Position numbers and translations under genes: made by a program. Below the pieces are notes generated by a model that did not search any database, was not told the DNA's origin, and worked only from the letters and a program-made list of their open reading frames with translations. A stretch of 64,000 nt of DNA from NCBI RefSeq assembly GCF_019084045.1, contig NZ_JAHRED010000004.1:248001-312000 (forward strand), read 5' to 3'. This DNA is from Paeniglutamicibacter quisquiliarum (GTDB taxonomy: Bacteria > Actinomycetota > Actinomycetes > Actinomycetales > Micrococcaceae). Shown here piece by piece: positions 16,796-25,659 of the stretch (position 1 is the stretch's first letter; each line of letters begins with the position of its first letter).

Positions 16796-17722
16796 CTAGC
16801 TTCCGGATCTGTCCCGGATCTCGGTGATGATGCCGGAGAAGTCGCGGCCGGCCCCGCCCTCGTCGGCGAACTTGCGGTAGATCTGTGCGGCCATCGGGCC
16901 CAGTTCGGCCGCGACCCCCGCATTCTCCACGGCGTTCAGTGCCAGGCCCAGGTCCTTGGCCATCAGCGCCCCGGCGAACCCCGGAACATAGTCGCGGTTG
17001 GCCGGCGAGGTCGGCACGGGACCGGGGACCGGGCAGTTGGTCGTCACCGACCAGCATTGTCCCGAGGCCGTGGAGATCACGTCGAACAGCGCCTGGTGGC
17101 TCAGTCCCAGCTTTTCACCCAGCACGAAGGCCTCGGCGGCACCGATCATGGAGATGCCCAGCAGCATGTTGTTGCAGATCTTCGCCGCCTGCCCTGCCCC
17201 GTGCCCGCCGCAGTGCACCAGCTTCTTGCCCATGACCTCCAGCAACGGTGTGATGTGCCCGAGGTCTTCCTCCTCGGCGCCGATCATGAACGTCAGCGTT
17301 CCGGCCTCGGCTCCGACCACGCCGCCGGAAACCGGCGCGTCGGCGGAGCGGTGCCCGGCGGCCAGTGCGAGCGCCGCGGCCTCGCGGGCCTGGGCCACGT
17401 CGATGGTGGAGCAGTCAAGGAACAGGGTGTTCGGCTCGGCGCTTTCCAGCAGCCCGGGTGCGCCCACGCCGCGGTAGGCGTCGAGCAGGATGTCCCCGGA
17501 GGGGAACATCGTGAGCACGATGTGTGCGCCGGTGGCAGCCTCGATGGCCGAGGCAGCACAGGGCACCCCCGCCTTGGCCGCCGCGTCCATGGCCGCGGGG
17601 ACGACGTCGAAGCCCACCACGTCGAAGCCGGCCTTGATGAGGTTCACGGCCATGGGCTCGCCCATGTGCCCGAGTCCCAGGAATGCTATCCGGCCCGCTG
17701 CCGCGGGCGATTTTTCAGACAT
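16796..17722 (-). CDS. mmsB: 3-hydroxyisobutyrate dehydrogenase
   Basis: Oxidises 3-hydroxyisobutyrate to methylmalonate semialdehyde in valine breakdown. The 308-residue protein opens with the Rossmann motif FLGLGHMGEPMAVNL; DAPVSGGVVGAEAGTLTFM is the substrate signature and Lys181 in GQAAKICNN is the expected catalytic residue. GGAGGAAG precedes the ATG. It is the third gene of the mmsA-hydrolase-mmsB operon (15-base gap). Confidence 0.93.
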   Translation of the reverse strand: MSEKSPAAAGRIAFLGLGHMGEPMAVNLIKAGFDVVGFDVVPAAMDAAAKAGVPCAASAIEAATGAHIVLTMFPSGDILLDAYRGVGAPGLLESAEPNTLFLDCSTIDVAQAREAAALALAAGHRSADAPVSGGVVGAEAGTLTFMIGAEEEDLGHITPLLEVMGKKLVHCGGHGAGQAAKICNNMLLGISMIGAAEAFVLGEKLGLSHQALFDVISTASGQCWSVTTNCPVPGPVPTSPANRDYVPGFAGALMAKDLGLALNAVENAGVAAELGPMAAQIYRKFADEGGAGRDFSGIITEIRDRSGS

Positions 17723-17737
17723 GTTCTTCCTCCAGCG

Positions 17738-18811
17738 TTATTCGACCGCGTCGCTCAGGGCGCGTGGGTTGAGTTTGAGTTCGCGTTCCCCGAGCGGGGC
17801 GAAGCAGGCGTCGATGTCTTCCTGCCGCACCTTTGCCAGGGTGGCGGGATTCCACGCCGGGGCGTAGTCCTTGTCGATGACCTGGGCGCGTATTCCCTCG
17901 GGGAAGTCGCTGGATCCGAGAAGGCGCAGCCCGACCCGGTATTCCTGCTCCAGCGCCTCTTCGAGGGAATCCAAGTCCCTGGCGCGGCGCAGCGAGGCCA
18001 GGGTGAGCTTCAGCGCGGTCGGCGACTTCTTGGCGAGCGTCGCCACGGCGTATTCGGCTTCCTCGTTTCCACCGCGTGCCAGGTCCTGCAGCGAGGAAAC
18101 GATGCCCTCGATGTCGTCCAGCCCGTAGGCCCTGTCAAGCCAGGGCCGCCAGGATTCCAGGTTCGAGGCGGGTGCGGGAAGAACGAATCCCGGCAGCGCC
18201 TCGTGCACCGGCGTGGACTCCAGCGCCTCGAAGAGCTCCTCCGCGCGGGAGAAGTCGATGAGGTGGTCGGCGAGCCCCAGGTACAGCACCTCGGCAGCGC
18301 CCAGGTGTTCGCCGGTGAGCGCCGCATGGGTGCCGGTTTCCCCGGGGGCGCGGGAGAGCAGGTAGGTGCCGCCGACGTCGGGGACGAAGCCGATGGTGGT
18401 CTCCGGCATGCCGCTGCGGGTCCGCGTGGTGACGAGCCGGTGGCTTCCGTGCGCGGAAATCCCGACTCCCCCGCCCAGCACCAGGCCGTCCATGTAGGCG
18501 ATGTAGGGCTTGGGATAGGCGTTGATGAGCGAATTGAGCCGGTATTCGGTCGCCCAGAAGGCCTCGGTCTCCGTGCCGCCGGCCGCGATGTCGCGGTGGA
18601 TGGCCACGATGTCGCCGCCGGCGCACAGCCCCCGTTCCCCGGATCCGCGCACCAGCACCTGGCTCACCGCCGGGTCGGCGGCCCAGGCGGTCAGCGTCTC
18701 GAGCATGGTTGCCGCCATGGAAGCGGTCAGGGCATTGACGGCGCGTGGCCGGTTCAGCGTGATGACGCCGAGGGTGCCGCGCACCTCGGAAAGGATCTGT
18801 GGTTCGTCCAC
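17738..18811 (-). CDS. 3-hydroxyisobutyryl-CoA hydrolase (crotonase family)
   Basis: Releases CoA from 3-hydroxyisobutyryl-CoA in valine degradation. The 357-residue length and MPETTIGFVPDVGGTYLLSR distinguish it from ordinary enoyl-CoA hydratases (about 260 residues). Oxyanion-hole stretches are FGLCAGGD-like (GLCAGGDIVAIH) and DGLVLGGGVGISAHGSHR. Start: GTG at 18811, five bases after the mmsA stop, with AGGCGAC ahead. The flanking mmsA and mmsB genes make the assignment strong. Confidence 0.9.
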   Translation of the reverse strand: MDEPQILSEVRGTLGVITLNRPRAVNALTASMAATMLETLTAWAADPAVSQVLVRGSGERGLCAGGDIVAIHRDIAAGGTETEAFWATEYRLNSLINAYPKPYIAYMDGLVLGGGVGISAHGSHRLVTTRTRSGMPETTIGFVPDVGGTYLLSRAPGETGTHAALTGEHLGAAEVLYLGLADHLIDFSRAEELFEALESTPVHEALPGFVLPAPASNLESWRPWLDRAYGLDDIEGIVSSLQDLARGGNEEAEYAVATLAKKSPTALKLTLASLRRARDLDSLEEALEQEYRVGLRLLGSSDFPEGIRAQVIDKDYAPAWNPATLAKVRQEDIDACFAPLGERELKLNPRALSDAVE

Positions 18812-18816
18812 GTCGC

Positions 18817-20316
18817 CTAGCTTCCTTCCGGCATCACGAAGCTGGCGCCCTCGCGGATGCCCGAGGGCCAGCGCGTGGTCACGGTTTTCGTCTTGGTGTA
18901 GAAGCGGAAGGCGTCGGCGCCGTGCTGGTTCAGGTCCCCGAATCCCGAGGCCTTCCAGCCGCCGAAGGTGTAGTAGGCGATCGGGACCGGGATGGGCACG
19001 TTGACCCCGACCATGCCGACCTGGACGCGCGAGGTGAAGTTCCGGGCGGTGTCGCCGTCTCGGGTGTAGATGGAGACGCCGTTGCCGAACTCGTGTTCCG
19101 AGGGCAGGCGCAGGGCCTCCTCGTAGTCCTTGGCCCGCACCACGCAGAGCACCGGGCCGAAGATTTCCTCCTTGTAGATCCGCATGTTTTCGGTGACGTT
19201 GTCGAAGAGGGTGGGGCCGACCCAGAATCCGCCTTCGCGGCCCTCGACCTTCAACCCGCGCCCGTCGACCAGCAGCGAGGCCCCCTCGTCGACGCCGACC
19301 TGGATGTAGTTCTCGATGCGCTCCCTGGCGCTTTGGGCCACGACCGGCCCGAAGTCGGATTCCTTGTCCATGCCGTCGCCCACCTTGAGCTGCGCCACGC
19401 GTTCCTTCAGCTTGGACACCAGGGCGTCGGCGGTGGCCTCGCCGACCGGGATCGCGACGGAGATGGCCATGCAGCGTTCGCCGGCAGAACCGTACCCGGC
19501 GCCCATGAGGGCGTCGGCAACCATTTCCAGGTCGGCGTCGGGCATGATCACCATGTGGTTCTTGGCCCCGCCGAAGCACTGGGCGCGCTTGCCGTTGGCC
19601 GCTGCGGTGGCGTAGATGCTCTGGGCGATCGGGGTGGAGCCCACGAAGCCGATGGCCTTCACGCGCGGGTCCTCGAGCAATGCGTCGACGGCTTCCTTGT
19701 CCCCGTTCACGACGTTGAAGACGCCGTCCGGCAGCCCTGCCTCGGTGAAGAGCTCGGCCAGGCGCAGCGGCACGGAGGGGTCGCGCTCGGAGGGCTTGAG
19801 GATGTAGGAGTTTCCCGCGGCCAGGGCCGGGCCGGCCTTCCACAGCGGGATCATGGCGGGGAAGTTGAACGGGGTGATTCCGGCAACCACGCCGAGGGGC
19901 TGGCGCAGCGAGTGAACGTCGATGTCGGTTCCGGCGCTGTCGGAGAATTCGCCCTTGAGCAGGTGCGGGGCGGCGGCACAGAACTCGATGACCTCGAGTC
20001 CGCGCTGGATGTCACCCTTGGAATCCGGGAAGGTCTTGCCGTGTTCGCTGGTCAGCAGCGCCGCCAGCTCGTCCATGTTTGCGTAGACGAGTTCGACGAA
20101 CTTGTTCAGGATGCGGGCCCGGCGCTGGGGATTTGTCTGCCCCCATTCGACCTGCGCGGCCTCGGCGACGGCGACGGCCGCGCCGACCTCGTCGGCCGAG
20201 GCCAGCGGAAGCCTGGATTGAACCGCACCGGTGGAGGGGTTGTACACGTCGGAGAAGCGGCCGGAAGTTCCTTTGGCGTGGGCGCCGCCCACGTAGTGGG
20301 TCAATTCGCGGGTCAT
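18817..20316 (-). CDS. mmsA: CoA-acylating methylmalonate-semialdehyde dehydrogenase
   Basis: Converts methylmalonate semialdehyde to propionyl-CoA, ending the valine branch. The 499 residues show the aldehyde dehydrogenase fold: ITPFNFPAMIPLWK, GFVGSTPIAQSIY, catalytic Cys282 in GERCMAIS, and EIFGPVLCVVRA. I start at the ATG at 20316 because AGGAG lies ten bases upstream; the longer frame from 20337 would run through that ribosome site. First gene of the operon. Site C at 20396-20413 lies 80 bases upstream. Confidence 0.95.
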   Translation of the reverse strand: MTRELTHYVGGAHAKGTSGRFSDVYNPSTGAVQSRLPLASADEVGAAVAVAEAAQVEWGQTNPQRRARILNKFVELVYANMDELAALLTSEHGKTFPDSKGDIQRGLEVIEFCAAAPHLLKGEFSDSAGTDIDVHSLRQPLGVVAGITPFNFPAMIPLWKAGPALAAGNSYILKPSERDPSVPLRLAELFTEAGLPDGVFNVVNGDKEAVDALLEDPRVKAIGFVGSTPIAQSIYATAAANGKRAQCFGGAKNHMVIMPDADLEMVADALMGAGYGSAGERCMAISVAIPVGEATADALVSKLKERVAQLKVGDGMDKESDFGPVVAQSARERIENYIQVGVDEGASLLVDGRGLKVEGREGGFWVGPTLFDNVTENMRIYKEEIFGPVLCVVRAKDYEEALRLPSEHEFGNGVSIYTRDGDTARNFTSRVQVGMVGVNVPIPVPIAYYTFGGWKASGFGDLNQHGADAFRFYTKTKTVTTRWPSGIREGASFVMPEGS

Positions 20317-20395
20317 GTGATGGATGCTCCTAAGCAAGATTCGCCTGAACGCGGCAGCGGCCTGTGATGCGCACCACGCCTGTTACCCAAAAATA

Positions 20396-20413
20396 TACTC
20401 GGACTTCCTACTA
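20396..20413. promoter_or_regulatory. Operator candidate C (TACTCGGACTTCCTACTA)
   Basis: Inverted-repeat-like site upstream of mmsA, sharing CTTCCTACTAA with site B and the ACTNGGA half with sites A and B, and flanked by ATATA as at site A. Suggests one regulator over both catabolic promoters. Confidence 0.6.
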
Positions 20414-20556
20414 AATTGCTAGGTCTTGCCGCACCCGGGCCTTGCCCATGGCCGCACATTGCACGTGCGCCGCGGCACGGAGCCCCCACCCGGCAGGTGG
20501 GCAACCGGCGGCTGCGCAAAACTGACCGCGGTGATGAGAGTTGATAGGTTGGGAGG

Positions 20557-21360
20557 GTGAAGATTGCTACTTGGAACGTGAACTCCCTTCGTGCCCGTGC
20601 CGACCGCGTCGAGGACTGGCTGCGCCGCGCCGACGTCGATGTCCTGGCGATCCAGGAAACCAAGTGCAAGGACGAGAACTTCCCGTGGGAGTTGTTCGAA
20701 AACAACGACTACGAGGTCGCCCACTTCGGCCTCAGCCAGTGGAATGGCGTGGCAATCGCCTCCCGCGTGGGCCTGGACGACGTGGAACGCACCTTCGTTG
20801 ACCAGCCGGCCTTCGGCAAGGGCGGCAAGGACGCCGTCCAGGAAGCGCGCGCGATCGCCGCGACCTGCGGGGGCGTGCGCGTCTGGAGCCTGTACGTGCC
20901 CAACGGCCGGGCCCTTGAGGACGAGCACATGCCCTACAAGCTCTCCTGGCTCGATACCCTCAACAAGCAGGCCGCCGGATGGCTGGCCGAGGACCCCCAG
21001 GCGCAGGTCGCCCTGATGGGCGACTGGAACATCGCCCCGCGCGACGAGGACGTCTGGGACATCGACTTCTTCCTCGCCAATGAACTCACCCACGTCTCGG
21101 CCCCGGAGCGCGCCGCCTTCGAGGCCTTCCTCGAAACGGGCTTCACCGATGTGGTGCGCCCGTACACCGACACGCCCAAGACCTACACCTACTGGGACTA
21201 CACCCAGCTGCGCTTCCCCAAGAACGAGGGCATGCGGATCGACTTCACGCTGGCCTCCCCCGCGCTGGCCGCCCGCGTGATCGGTGCCGAGATCGACCGC
21301 AACGAGCGCAAGGGCAAGGGTGCCTCCGACCATGTCCCGGTGATCGTGGAGCTGGATTAG
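20557..21360 (+). CDS. xthA: Exodeoxyribonuclease III
   Basis: 267-residue AP endonuclease/3'-5' exonuclease of base-excision repair. Family motifs: ATWNVNSLRAR, LAIQETKC, YVPNGR, GDWNIAPRDEDVWD and the closing SDHVPVIVEL. The start is the GTG at 20557: TAGGTT lies six bases ahead, and GGGAGG abuts it, so it may be leaderless. Three bases separate it from the next gene. Confidence 0.95.
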   Translation: MKIATWNVNSLRARADRVEDWLRRADVDVLAIQETKCKDENFPWELFENNDYEVAHFGLSQWNGVAIASRVGLDDVERTFVDQPAFGKGGKDAVQEARAIAATCGGVRVWSLYVPNGRALEDEHMPYKLSWLDTLNKQAAGWLAEDPQAQVALMGDWNIAPRDEDVWDIDFFLANELTHVSAPERAAFEAFLETGFTDVVRPYTDTPKTYTYWDYTQLRFPKNEGMRIDFTLASPALAARVIGAEIDRNERKGKGASDHVPVIVELD

Positions 21361-21362
21361 CC

Positions 21363-22214
21363 ATGGTGCAGGTCAGCGGAGCTAACCGGCGGGCCCTCCC
21401 GCCGACCTCCTACCTGCGCATTTTTGAGCCGCTGCGGGCCTTTTCGGATTCCGACCAGCGGCTGGCGGTGGCCAGCGGCCGGACCAACCGCGAGGCCATG
21501 GAAGACGCGAGCGCCGCCGCGGCGCTGCAACGCCTCACCCGGCCGGCCTCCGACCCGTTCCCGCACCTGCACAACGAGACCTTCCGCAAGCTGGTCACCA
21601 CCTCCTGGGACGGGACCGTCAACACCCTGTACTGCCCCGACCAACTGGCCACCCGCACCATCCTTGCCTCGGAACAGCTCGACGGATCCATGCGCCCGGC
21701 ACTGCTGGAACTGCTGGTTCCCGACGCCGCCCGCGCGGCAAACGCGCTGCGCGTGGACCGGCAGCGCTTCACCGACGACCTGGCCCACATGCATACCCGC
21801 ACCGCGACCTGGGGCATCCCCTTTGGCTGGTTGATCCTGGTGCACGAGGACGACGAGGTGGATGTCATCGAGGACGGCGAGGAGCTGCTCGCCAGCCGGA
21901 TCTACACGCCCCTGCCCCAGGCCCTGGACCGGGTCCGCTATGCGGCGGCGACCCTGGCCATCCATGCACCGGAAATGGACCTGCTGGACGAGCTTGCCTC
22001 GCTGAGCGAATGGCTGCAGCTCTTTGACCAGGAATCGGTGGTCGAGCTCGACTACGGGCGCATCGCGGCGCTGGTCTGGCCCGACGATTCACCGCACGAC
22101 CTGCGTCTGGGCATCGAGTCGCTGGCCGAATCCGACCTGACCGGGGCCGCCGCGTCCTACCGCCGGCTTTCGAACCGGTGGCTGGCGGTTCGCCAGCTGG
22201 CGCGCGCCAACTAG
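21363..22214 (+). CDS. Conserved protein of unknown function
   Basis: 283 residues; not recognised. No membrane segment or signal peptide; rich in Arg, Ala, Leu, Asp and Glu. Visible features are ALPPTSYLRIFEPLRAFSD at the start and the acidic LVHEDDEVDVIEDGEELL near residue 165. The ATG begins two bases after the xthA stop, so the two genes are translationally linked. This tight link suggests a conserved partner of xthA in this lineage, but nothing indicates a DNA-repair role directly. Confidence 0.7.
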   Translation: MVQVSGANRRALPPTSYLRIFEPLRAFSDSDQRLAVASGRTNREAMEDASAAAALQRLTRPASDPFPHLHNETFRKLVTTSWDGTVNTLYCPDQLATRTILASEQLDGSMRPALLELLVPDAARAANALRVDRQRFTDDLAHMHTRTATWGIPFGWLILVHEDDEVDVIEDGEELLASRIYTPLPQALDRVRYAAATLAIHAPEMDLLDELASLSEWLQLFDQESVVELDYGRIAALVWPDDSPHDLRLGIESLAESDLTGAAASYRRLSNRWLAVRQLARAN

Positions 22215-22261
22215 TCCGCGTCCCGGGCCGGGGTGCCGCCCGCGCTTGATAGTCTCGGACG

Positions 22262-23263
22262 GTGTCGTTCATCCCCGCGTTGCTGCTCTTTGCCCTGTAT
22301 TTCCTCCTGCGCCGGCGCGACCGCCGGATGCTGCGCAACGGGGTGGTGCTGGTGGCCGCCTGCTACCTGGCCCTGATCGAGATCGGCAATCTGCTCTCCC
22401 GCTGGGTTCCGGGCATGTCATACGTTTTTCTGGTGGTCCTGGCACTGGCCCCGCTGGCAATCCTGGCGCTGGCAGCCACCCTGCTCCGCAACGGAGCGGT
22501 GATGCTCAAGTCCGAAGGCAGGCGGCTGGGCAACCTGTTGTCCCTTGTGGCGGGGCTGCTGCTCGTCGCGTTACCGCCCCTGGCGCTATTGCTGGTGCTC
22601 ACCATGAGCCCCCTGGGGATCGGGCTGGCCGCCTTGCTCTTTTTCCTCTGCAGCTATTTCGGCGTGGTGTTCGTGGTCTTCCTGGCCTATGCCGTCGTCT
22701 ACGGGCGCATGCCCTTCAAGGAATCGCCGCAGGGAATCGTGGTGCTGGGCTCGCGGCTGGTCGATGGCGGGGTCCCGCCGTTGCTGCGCAGCCGCCTGGA
22801 CAAGGCGCTGGAGATTTACCACCGCACCACGCCCCGCCCGCTGCTGATCCCTTCCGGCGGCCAGGGCCATGACGAGCCCCTGCCAGAGGGCGTGGCCATG
22901 GCGGACTACCTGGTTGGCGCCGGGGCCGCGCGGGATGACGTCGCGGTGGAGGACAAGGCCGTGAACACGGAGGAAAACCTCATGTTTTCCACGAAGCTCT
23001 TTGCGGAAGCCGGGCGCAGCGGGCCGCTGCTGGCTGTCACCAACAACTACCACGTGCTGCGGGCGGCCCTGCTGGCCCGCCGGCTGGGAATCGAGGCCGA
23101 GGTGGTGGGCTCGCCCACCGCAAAGTACTACCTTCCCAGTGCATTCCTGCGCGAGTACGTGGCGGTGCTGGTGGAGCACAAGTGGCTGCACGCGTTGCTC
23201 TGCCTGCCCTTCATGGGGTTCACCGCCTTGCTGGTCATGGCGGTCATCGCGAACCAGGGCTAG
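22262..23263 (+). CDS. YdcF/SanA-like (DUF218) membrane protein
   Basis: 333 residues. Four or five N-terminal membrane segments (to about residue 150), then a DUF218 domain: IVVLGSRLVDGGVPPLLRSR, IPSGGQGHDEPLPEG, NTEENLMFS and AVTNNYHVLRAALLARR, and a last C-terminal helix. Relatives such as SanA and ElyC affect envelope assembly, but the reaction is not settled. GTG start at 22262 with TAGTCT six bases ahead. Converges with the AmaP-like gene ten bases downstream. Confidence 0.85.
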   Translation: MSFIPALLLFALYFLLRRRDRRMLRNGVVLVAACYLALIEIGNLLSRWVPGMSYVFLVVLALAPLAILALAATLLRNGAVMLKSEGRRLGNLLSLVAGLLLVALPPLALLLVLTMSPLGIGLAALLFFLCSYFGVVFVVFLAYAVVYGRMPFKESPQGIVVLGSRLVDGGVPPLLRSRLDKALEIYHRTTPRPLLIPSGGQGHDEPLPEGVAMADYLVGAGAARDDVAVEDKAVNTEENLMFSTKLFAEAGRSGPLLAVTNNYHVLRAALLARRLGIEAEVVGSPTAKYYLPSAFLREYVAVLVEHKWLHALLCLPFMGFTALLVMAVIANQG

Positions 23264-23273
23264 CCGAGCCCGG

Positions 23274-23888
23274 CTACAGGACGCGCTCGACCCGGGCGAA
23301 ACGGGAACGGGTGCCCACCGCCAGGTACACCACCACGGGCCCGCTGACACCCAGGGCCTGTTGGACCACCTGCGCTGCCCGGGCCACGTCCCGGCCCAGG
23401 GGCCCGGGAGCGGTGCCCTTGCGCGGCTGGACCTTGATCCGCAGGCCGGCGGCCGGTTCCAGCTCCCAGACACTGACTCCGATCGAGATGACGTCGTTGC
23501 GCCGCCCCAGGACATGCCGCAGCGCCTGCTCAACCGCGGTTTGGGAGATCTCGACGCGCCCGGGCATGGGCTCGTCGTCGAAGTACGCCGACACGTAGTC
23601 GCCGCCGCGGCCGCGGCCCTGCACCGCGATCCACCACAGCACCAACAGGATCAGGCAGAGCAGCAGGGCGGCGATGAGGATCCACAACCAGGATTCCCTC
23701 TGCCCCGGAAGGGTGGTGGCCGCAAGGACGTCGTTGGCCCGTGCACCCACGTCGGCCGCGACCCGTCGCCACCCGCCGGCGTAGACCGGCGAAATGCAGG
23801 CCAGCAGTAGGTGTGCGCCGCATGCCAGCAGCGCCAGACCCAGGATGGAGAGCAGGATCCGGTTGAGGAGTCGCGGAGTGCGGTTCAT
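23274..23888 (-). CDS. AmaP-like alkaline shock membrane protein
   Basis: 204 residues with two N-terminal membrane helices (ILLSILGLALLACGAHLLL; LWILIAALLLCLILLVLWW) and a soluble C-terminal domain. Membrane-anchored AmaP tethers Asp23 in firmicutes; this is the actinobacterial counterpart by position and topology. ATG at 23888 overlaps the previous gene by four bases. Last gene of a five-gene cluster. Family assignment is inferred from context more than from motif. Confidence 0.65.
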   Translation of the reverse strand: MNRTPRLLNRILLSILGLALLACGAHLLLACISPVYAGGWRRVAADVGARANDVLAATTLPGQRESWLWILIAALLLCLILLVLWWIAVQGRGRGGDYVSAYFDDEPMPGRVEISQTAVEQALRHVLGRRNDVISIGVSVWELEPAAGLRIKVQPRKGTAPGPLGRDVARAAQVVQQALGVSGPVVVYLAVGTRSRFARVERVL

Positions 23889-24460
23889 TGGCCGATCACC
23901 CCGCGTTCGGCAACCCTGATGTGGACCTGCGGCAGCGGCTCGACCAGGTTGGTGCGCAGCTCGTCCTCCAGGCCGGCCACGACGAGTGCCGGGTTGATGG
24001 GCGTGCCGGAGGTCGGGCTCAGCTGCACGTCGACACGGTCGCGGTTCACGGTGACAAGTGCCTGGCCCGGCCCCACGCCCGCCTCGGCGCGTGCGCGCCT
24101 GGCCAGCGACGCCGCAAGCACCTGGTCGTCGACGACGAGGACACCGTCCTCGCAGGCAAGCGCGTGGCGGGCGTGGCGCCCGCGGCGCAGCCCGTGCAGC
24201 AGCAGCACCAGGCCAAGGAACGCGGCACAGAGGCCAATGGCCACCTGGGCCGCGGGCTCCAGGCGCCCGGGCAGCGTCGAGCCCCAGTGCCACCAGGTGT
24301 CCGGGGCGGCCAGCCATGCTTCCTGGCCCAGGGCCCTGAGCGCCACCTCCAAAAGGGCGTATAGGCAGCCCAGCAGGGCGAGCAATGCCACGGCGATGGC
24401 GGCCGGTGAGCGGCCGCTGGTGAGCTCTCGTTCCCTGATGCCTGCGTTGTCCTCCCGCAT
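23885..24460 (-). CDS. DUF6286-like membrane protein of the Asp23 cluster
   Basis: 191 residues; two membrane helices (AIAVALLALLGCLYALLEVA and VAIGLCAAFLGLVLLLHGL), then a soluble part containing DQVLAASLARRARAEAGV. Actinobacterial Asp23 clusters commonly include a protein of this type. Both ends overlap or abut the neighbours. Function unknown; probably an envelope partner. Confidence 0.6.
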   Translation of the reverse strand: MREDNAGIRERELTSGRSPAAIAVALLALLGCLYALLEVALRALGQEAWLAAPDTWWHWGSTLPGRLEPAAQVAIGLCAAFLGLVLLLHGLRRGRHARHALACEDGVLVVDDQVLAASLARRARAEAGVGPGQALVTVNRDRVDVQLSPTSGTPINPALVVAGLEDELRTNLVEPLPQVHIRVAERGVIGQ

Positions 24461-24825
24461 TAGCGCCTCCGTTCCGCGGCGGCGTCCACGATTCCGGTGA
24501 CCCGCACGTCCACCCGGCTGACCAGGGAGCCGGTCAACTCGCTGAACTGCTTGCCGATCTCGCCCCGCCGGCTGCGCACCCGGTCAAGGACGGTAGATCC
24601 GGGGGACACCGTGGGCCCGGCCAACGGCAGTGGCAGGTGGACGGTCAGCGCCAGGTAGCCGGCATCGTCGCGCAGAAACGCCCGAACTAGTCCGGGGCGC
24701 ACGCCAAAGACGCTGGCCGCCACCGCCCGCGCGGTGCCGGTGAGCGCTTGTGCGCTGACCCGGGTGTGCCCGGCGCGGGGAACACTCGCCGCCTGCTGCA
24801 CCGCCGGTGGGACGCCCTGGCTCAT
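24460..24825 (-). CDS. Small Asp23-related protein
   Basis: 121 residues, no membrane helix. The order RVSAQALTGTARAVAASVFGV, YLALTVHLPLPL, RVDVRVTGIVD resembles a divergent Asp23 domain. The ATG overlaps the upstream gene's stop by four bases, and its stop touches the next start. Function inferred only from the cluster. Confidence 0.55.
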   Translation of the reverse strand: MSQGVPPAVQQAASVPRAGHTRVSAQALTGTARAVAASVFGVRPGLVRAFLRDDAGYLALTVHLPLPLAGPTVSPGSTVLDRVRSRRGEIGKQFSELTGSLVSRVDVRVTGIVDAAAERRR

Positions 24826-25013
24826 GACGAGGATCGTCGCCCGGTCAGGGCGTCAAGGATTGCCCGCATGTCGACCCGCCCGCCGGCGACCCTGGACAGC
24901 AGGGCGCCGATGGACATGAACAATGCCATCAGGAGGAAGCCTCCCAGTCCGTGCTCAAGTGCGGCCCAGGCCAGGATGGCCCCCACGAGCGCGCCAATGA
25001 GTGTTGCTTTCAT
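24822..25013 (-). CDS. Small DUF2273-like membrane protein
   Basis: 63 residues with two predicted membrane helices separated by a short loop (LIGALVGAILAWAALEHGL, LLMALFMSIGALLSRVAG). DUF2273 proteins accompany Asp23 genes in many Gram-positives. It overlaps both neighbours by four bases (ATGA), indicating strict co-translation. Confidence 0.7.
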   Translation of the reverse strand: MKATLIGALVGAILAWAALEHGLGGFLLMALFMSIGALLSRVAGGRVDMRAILDALTGRRSSS

Positions 25014-25447
25014 GCCAACCCTTCCGCCGCCGCGTTGCGCCGTTTTTCGGATACGGGCTCGGGGGCGGGAATATGCACGTCCCCGATTTCGATGTTTACC
25101 TCAATGACTTCGAAGTCCGTGAGGTCCTGGACGGCGCTGAATACAGCCTCGCGCACCGCCGTCGCCAGGTCGTGCAGGCGGTACCCGTACGTCGCGGTGA
25201 GCATCATGTCTATCGCGACCTGGCGTGTGCCGACTTCCACGCTGACCCCATGCGCGGGCTCGGTGGCGGAACCCACCGCGCCGCGCAGGGCGCCCAGCGC
25301 CCGCGAGGTTCCCAGCCCCAGGGAATGCACCCCGGGAATGGCGCGCGCGGCGGCCGCTGCGACCTTGGCGACGGCCAGGTCGGTGATTCTCGTTGTTCCG
25401 CTGGCTTCGGTTTCGGGCAGGTTGTGCACCGAAAGTTCACGATCCAT
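25010..25447 (-). CDS. Asp23/Gls24 family envelope stress protein
   Basis: 145 residues. The Asp23 domain is recognisable from TTRITDLAVAKVAAAAARAIPGV, GVSVEVGTRQVAIDMMLTATYG and AVFSAVQDLTDFEVIEVNI. Asp23 proteins form membrane-associated filaments and respond to alkaline or envelope stress in firmicutes. The ATG at 25447 has AAAGGAC ahead. First gene of the five-gene operon. Confidence 0.87.
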   Translation of the reverse strand: MDRELSVHNLPETEASGTTRITDLAVAKVAAAAARAIPGVHSLGLGTSRALGALRGAVGSATEPAHGVSVEVGTRQVAIDMMLTATYGYRLHDLATAVREAVFSAVQDLTDFEVIEVNIEIGDVHIPAPEPVSEKRRNAAAEGLA

Positions 25448-25628
25448 GGGTCCGGTCCTTTCTGCGCTCGCCTCGCCATGCTCGGCGTACGCCCCCAGCC
25501 TACAGCCGATTGTGATGGACATCGCAAGAATTGGCGGGTGGGTTGGGGTTCCGCGGACGCCGCCGGCAATTTTCCGGGGACGCTGGGGCGGCAGGGGCGA
25601 ACGATTCCGAACATGATTGGTTAAAGCA

Positions 25629-25656
25629 AAAACCCCCTTGAAAACAAGGGGGTTTT
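25629..25656 (-). terminator. Terminator after the tRNA cluster
   Basis: AACCCCCTTG, loop AAAA, CAAGGGGGTT: a perfect 10-bp stem. On the minus strand it is followed by TTTTTGC, and on the plus strand by TTTTAG. It ends the tRNA-Glu/Asp/Phe transcript. Confidence 0.92.
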
Positions 25657-25659
25657 AGA

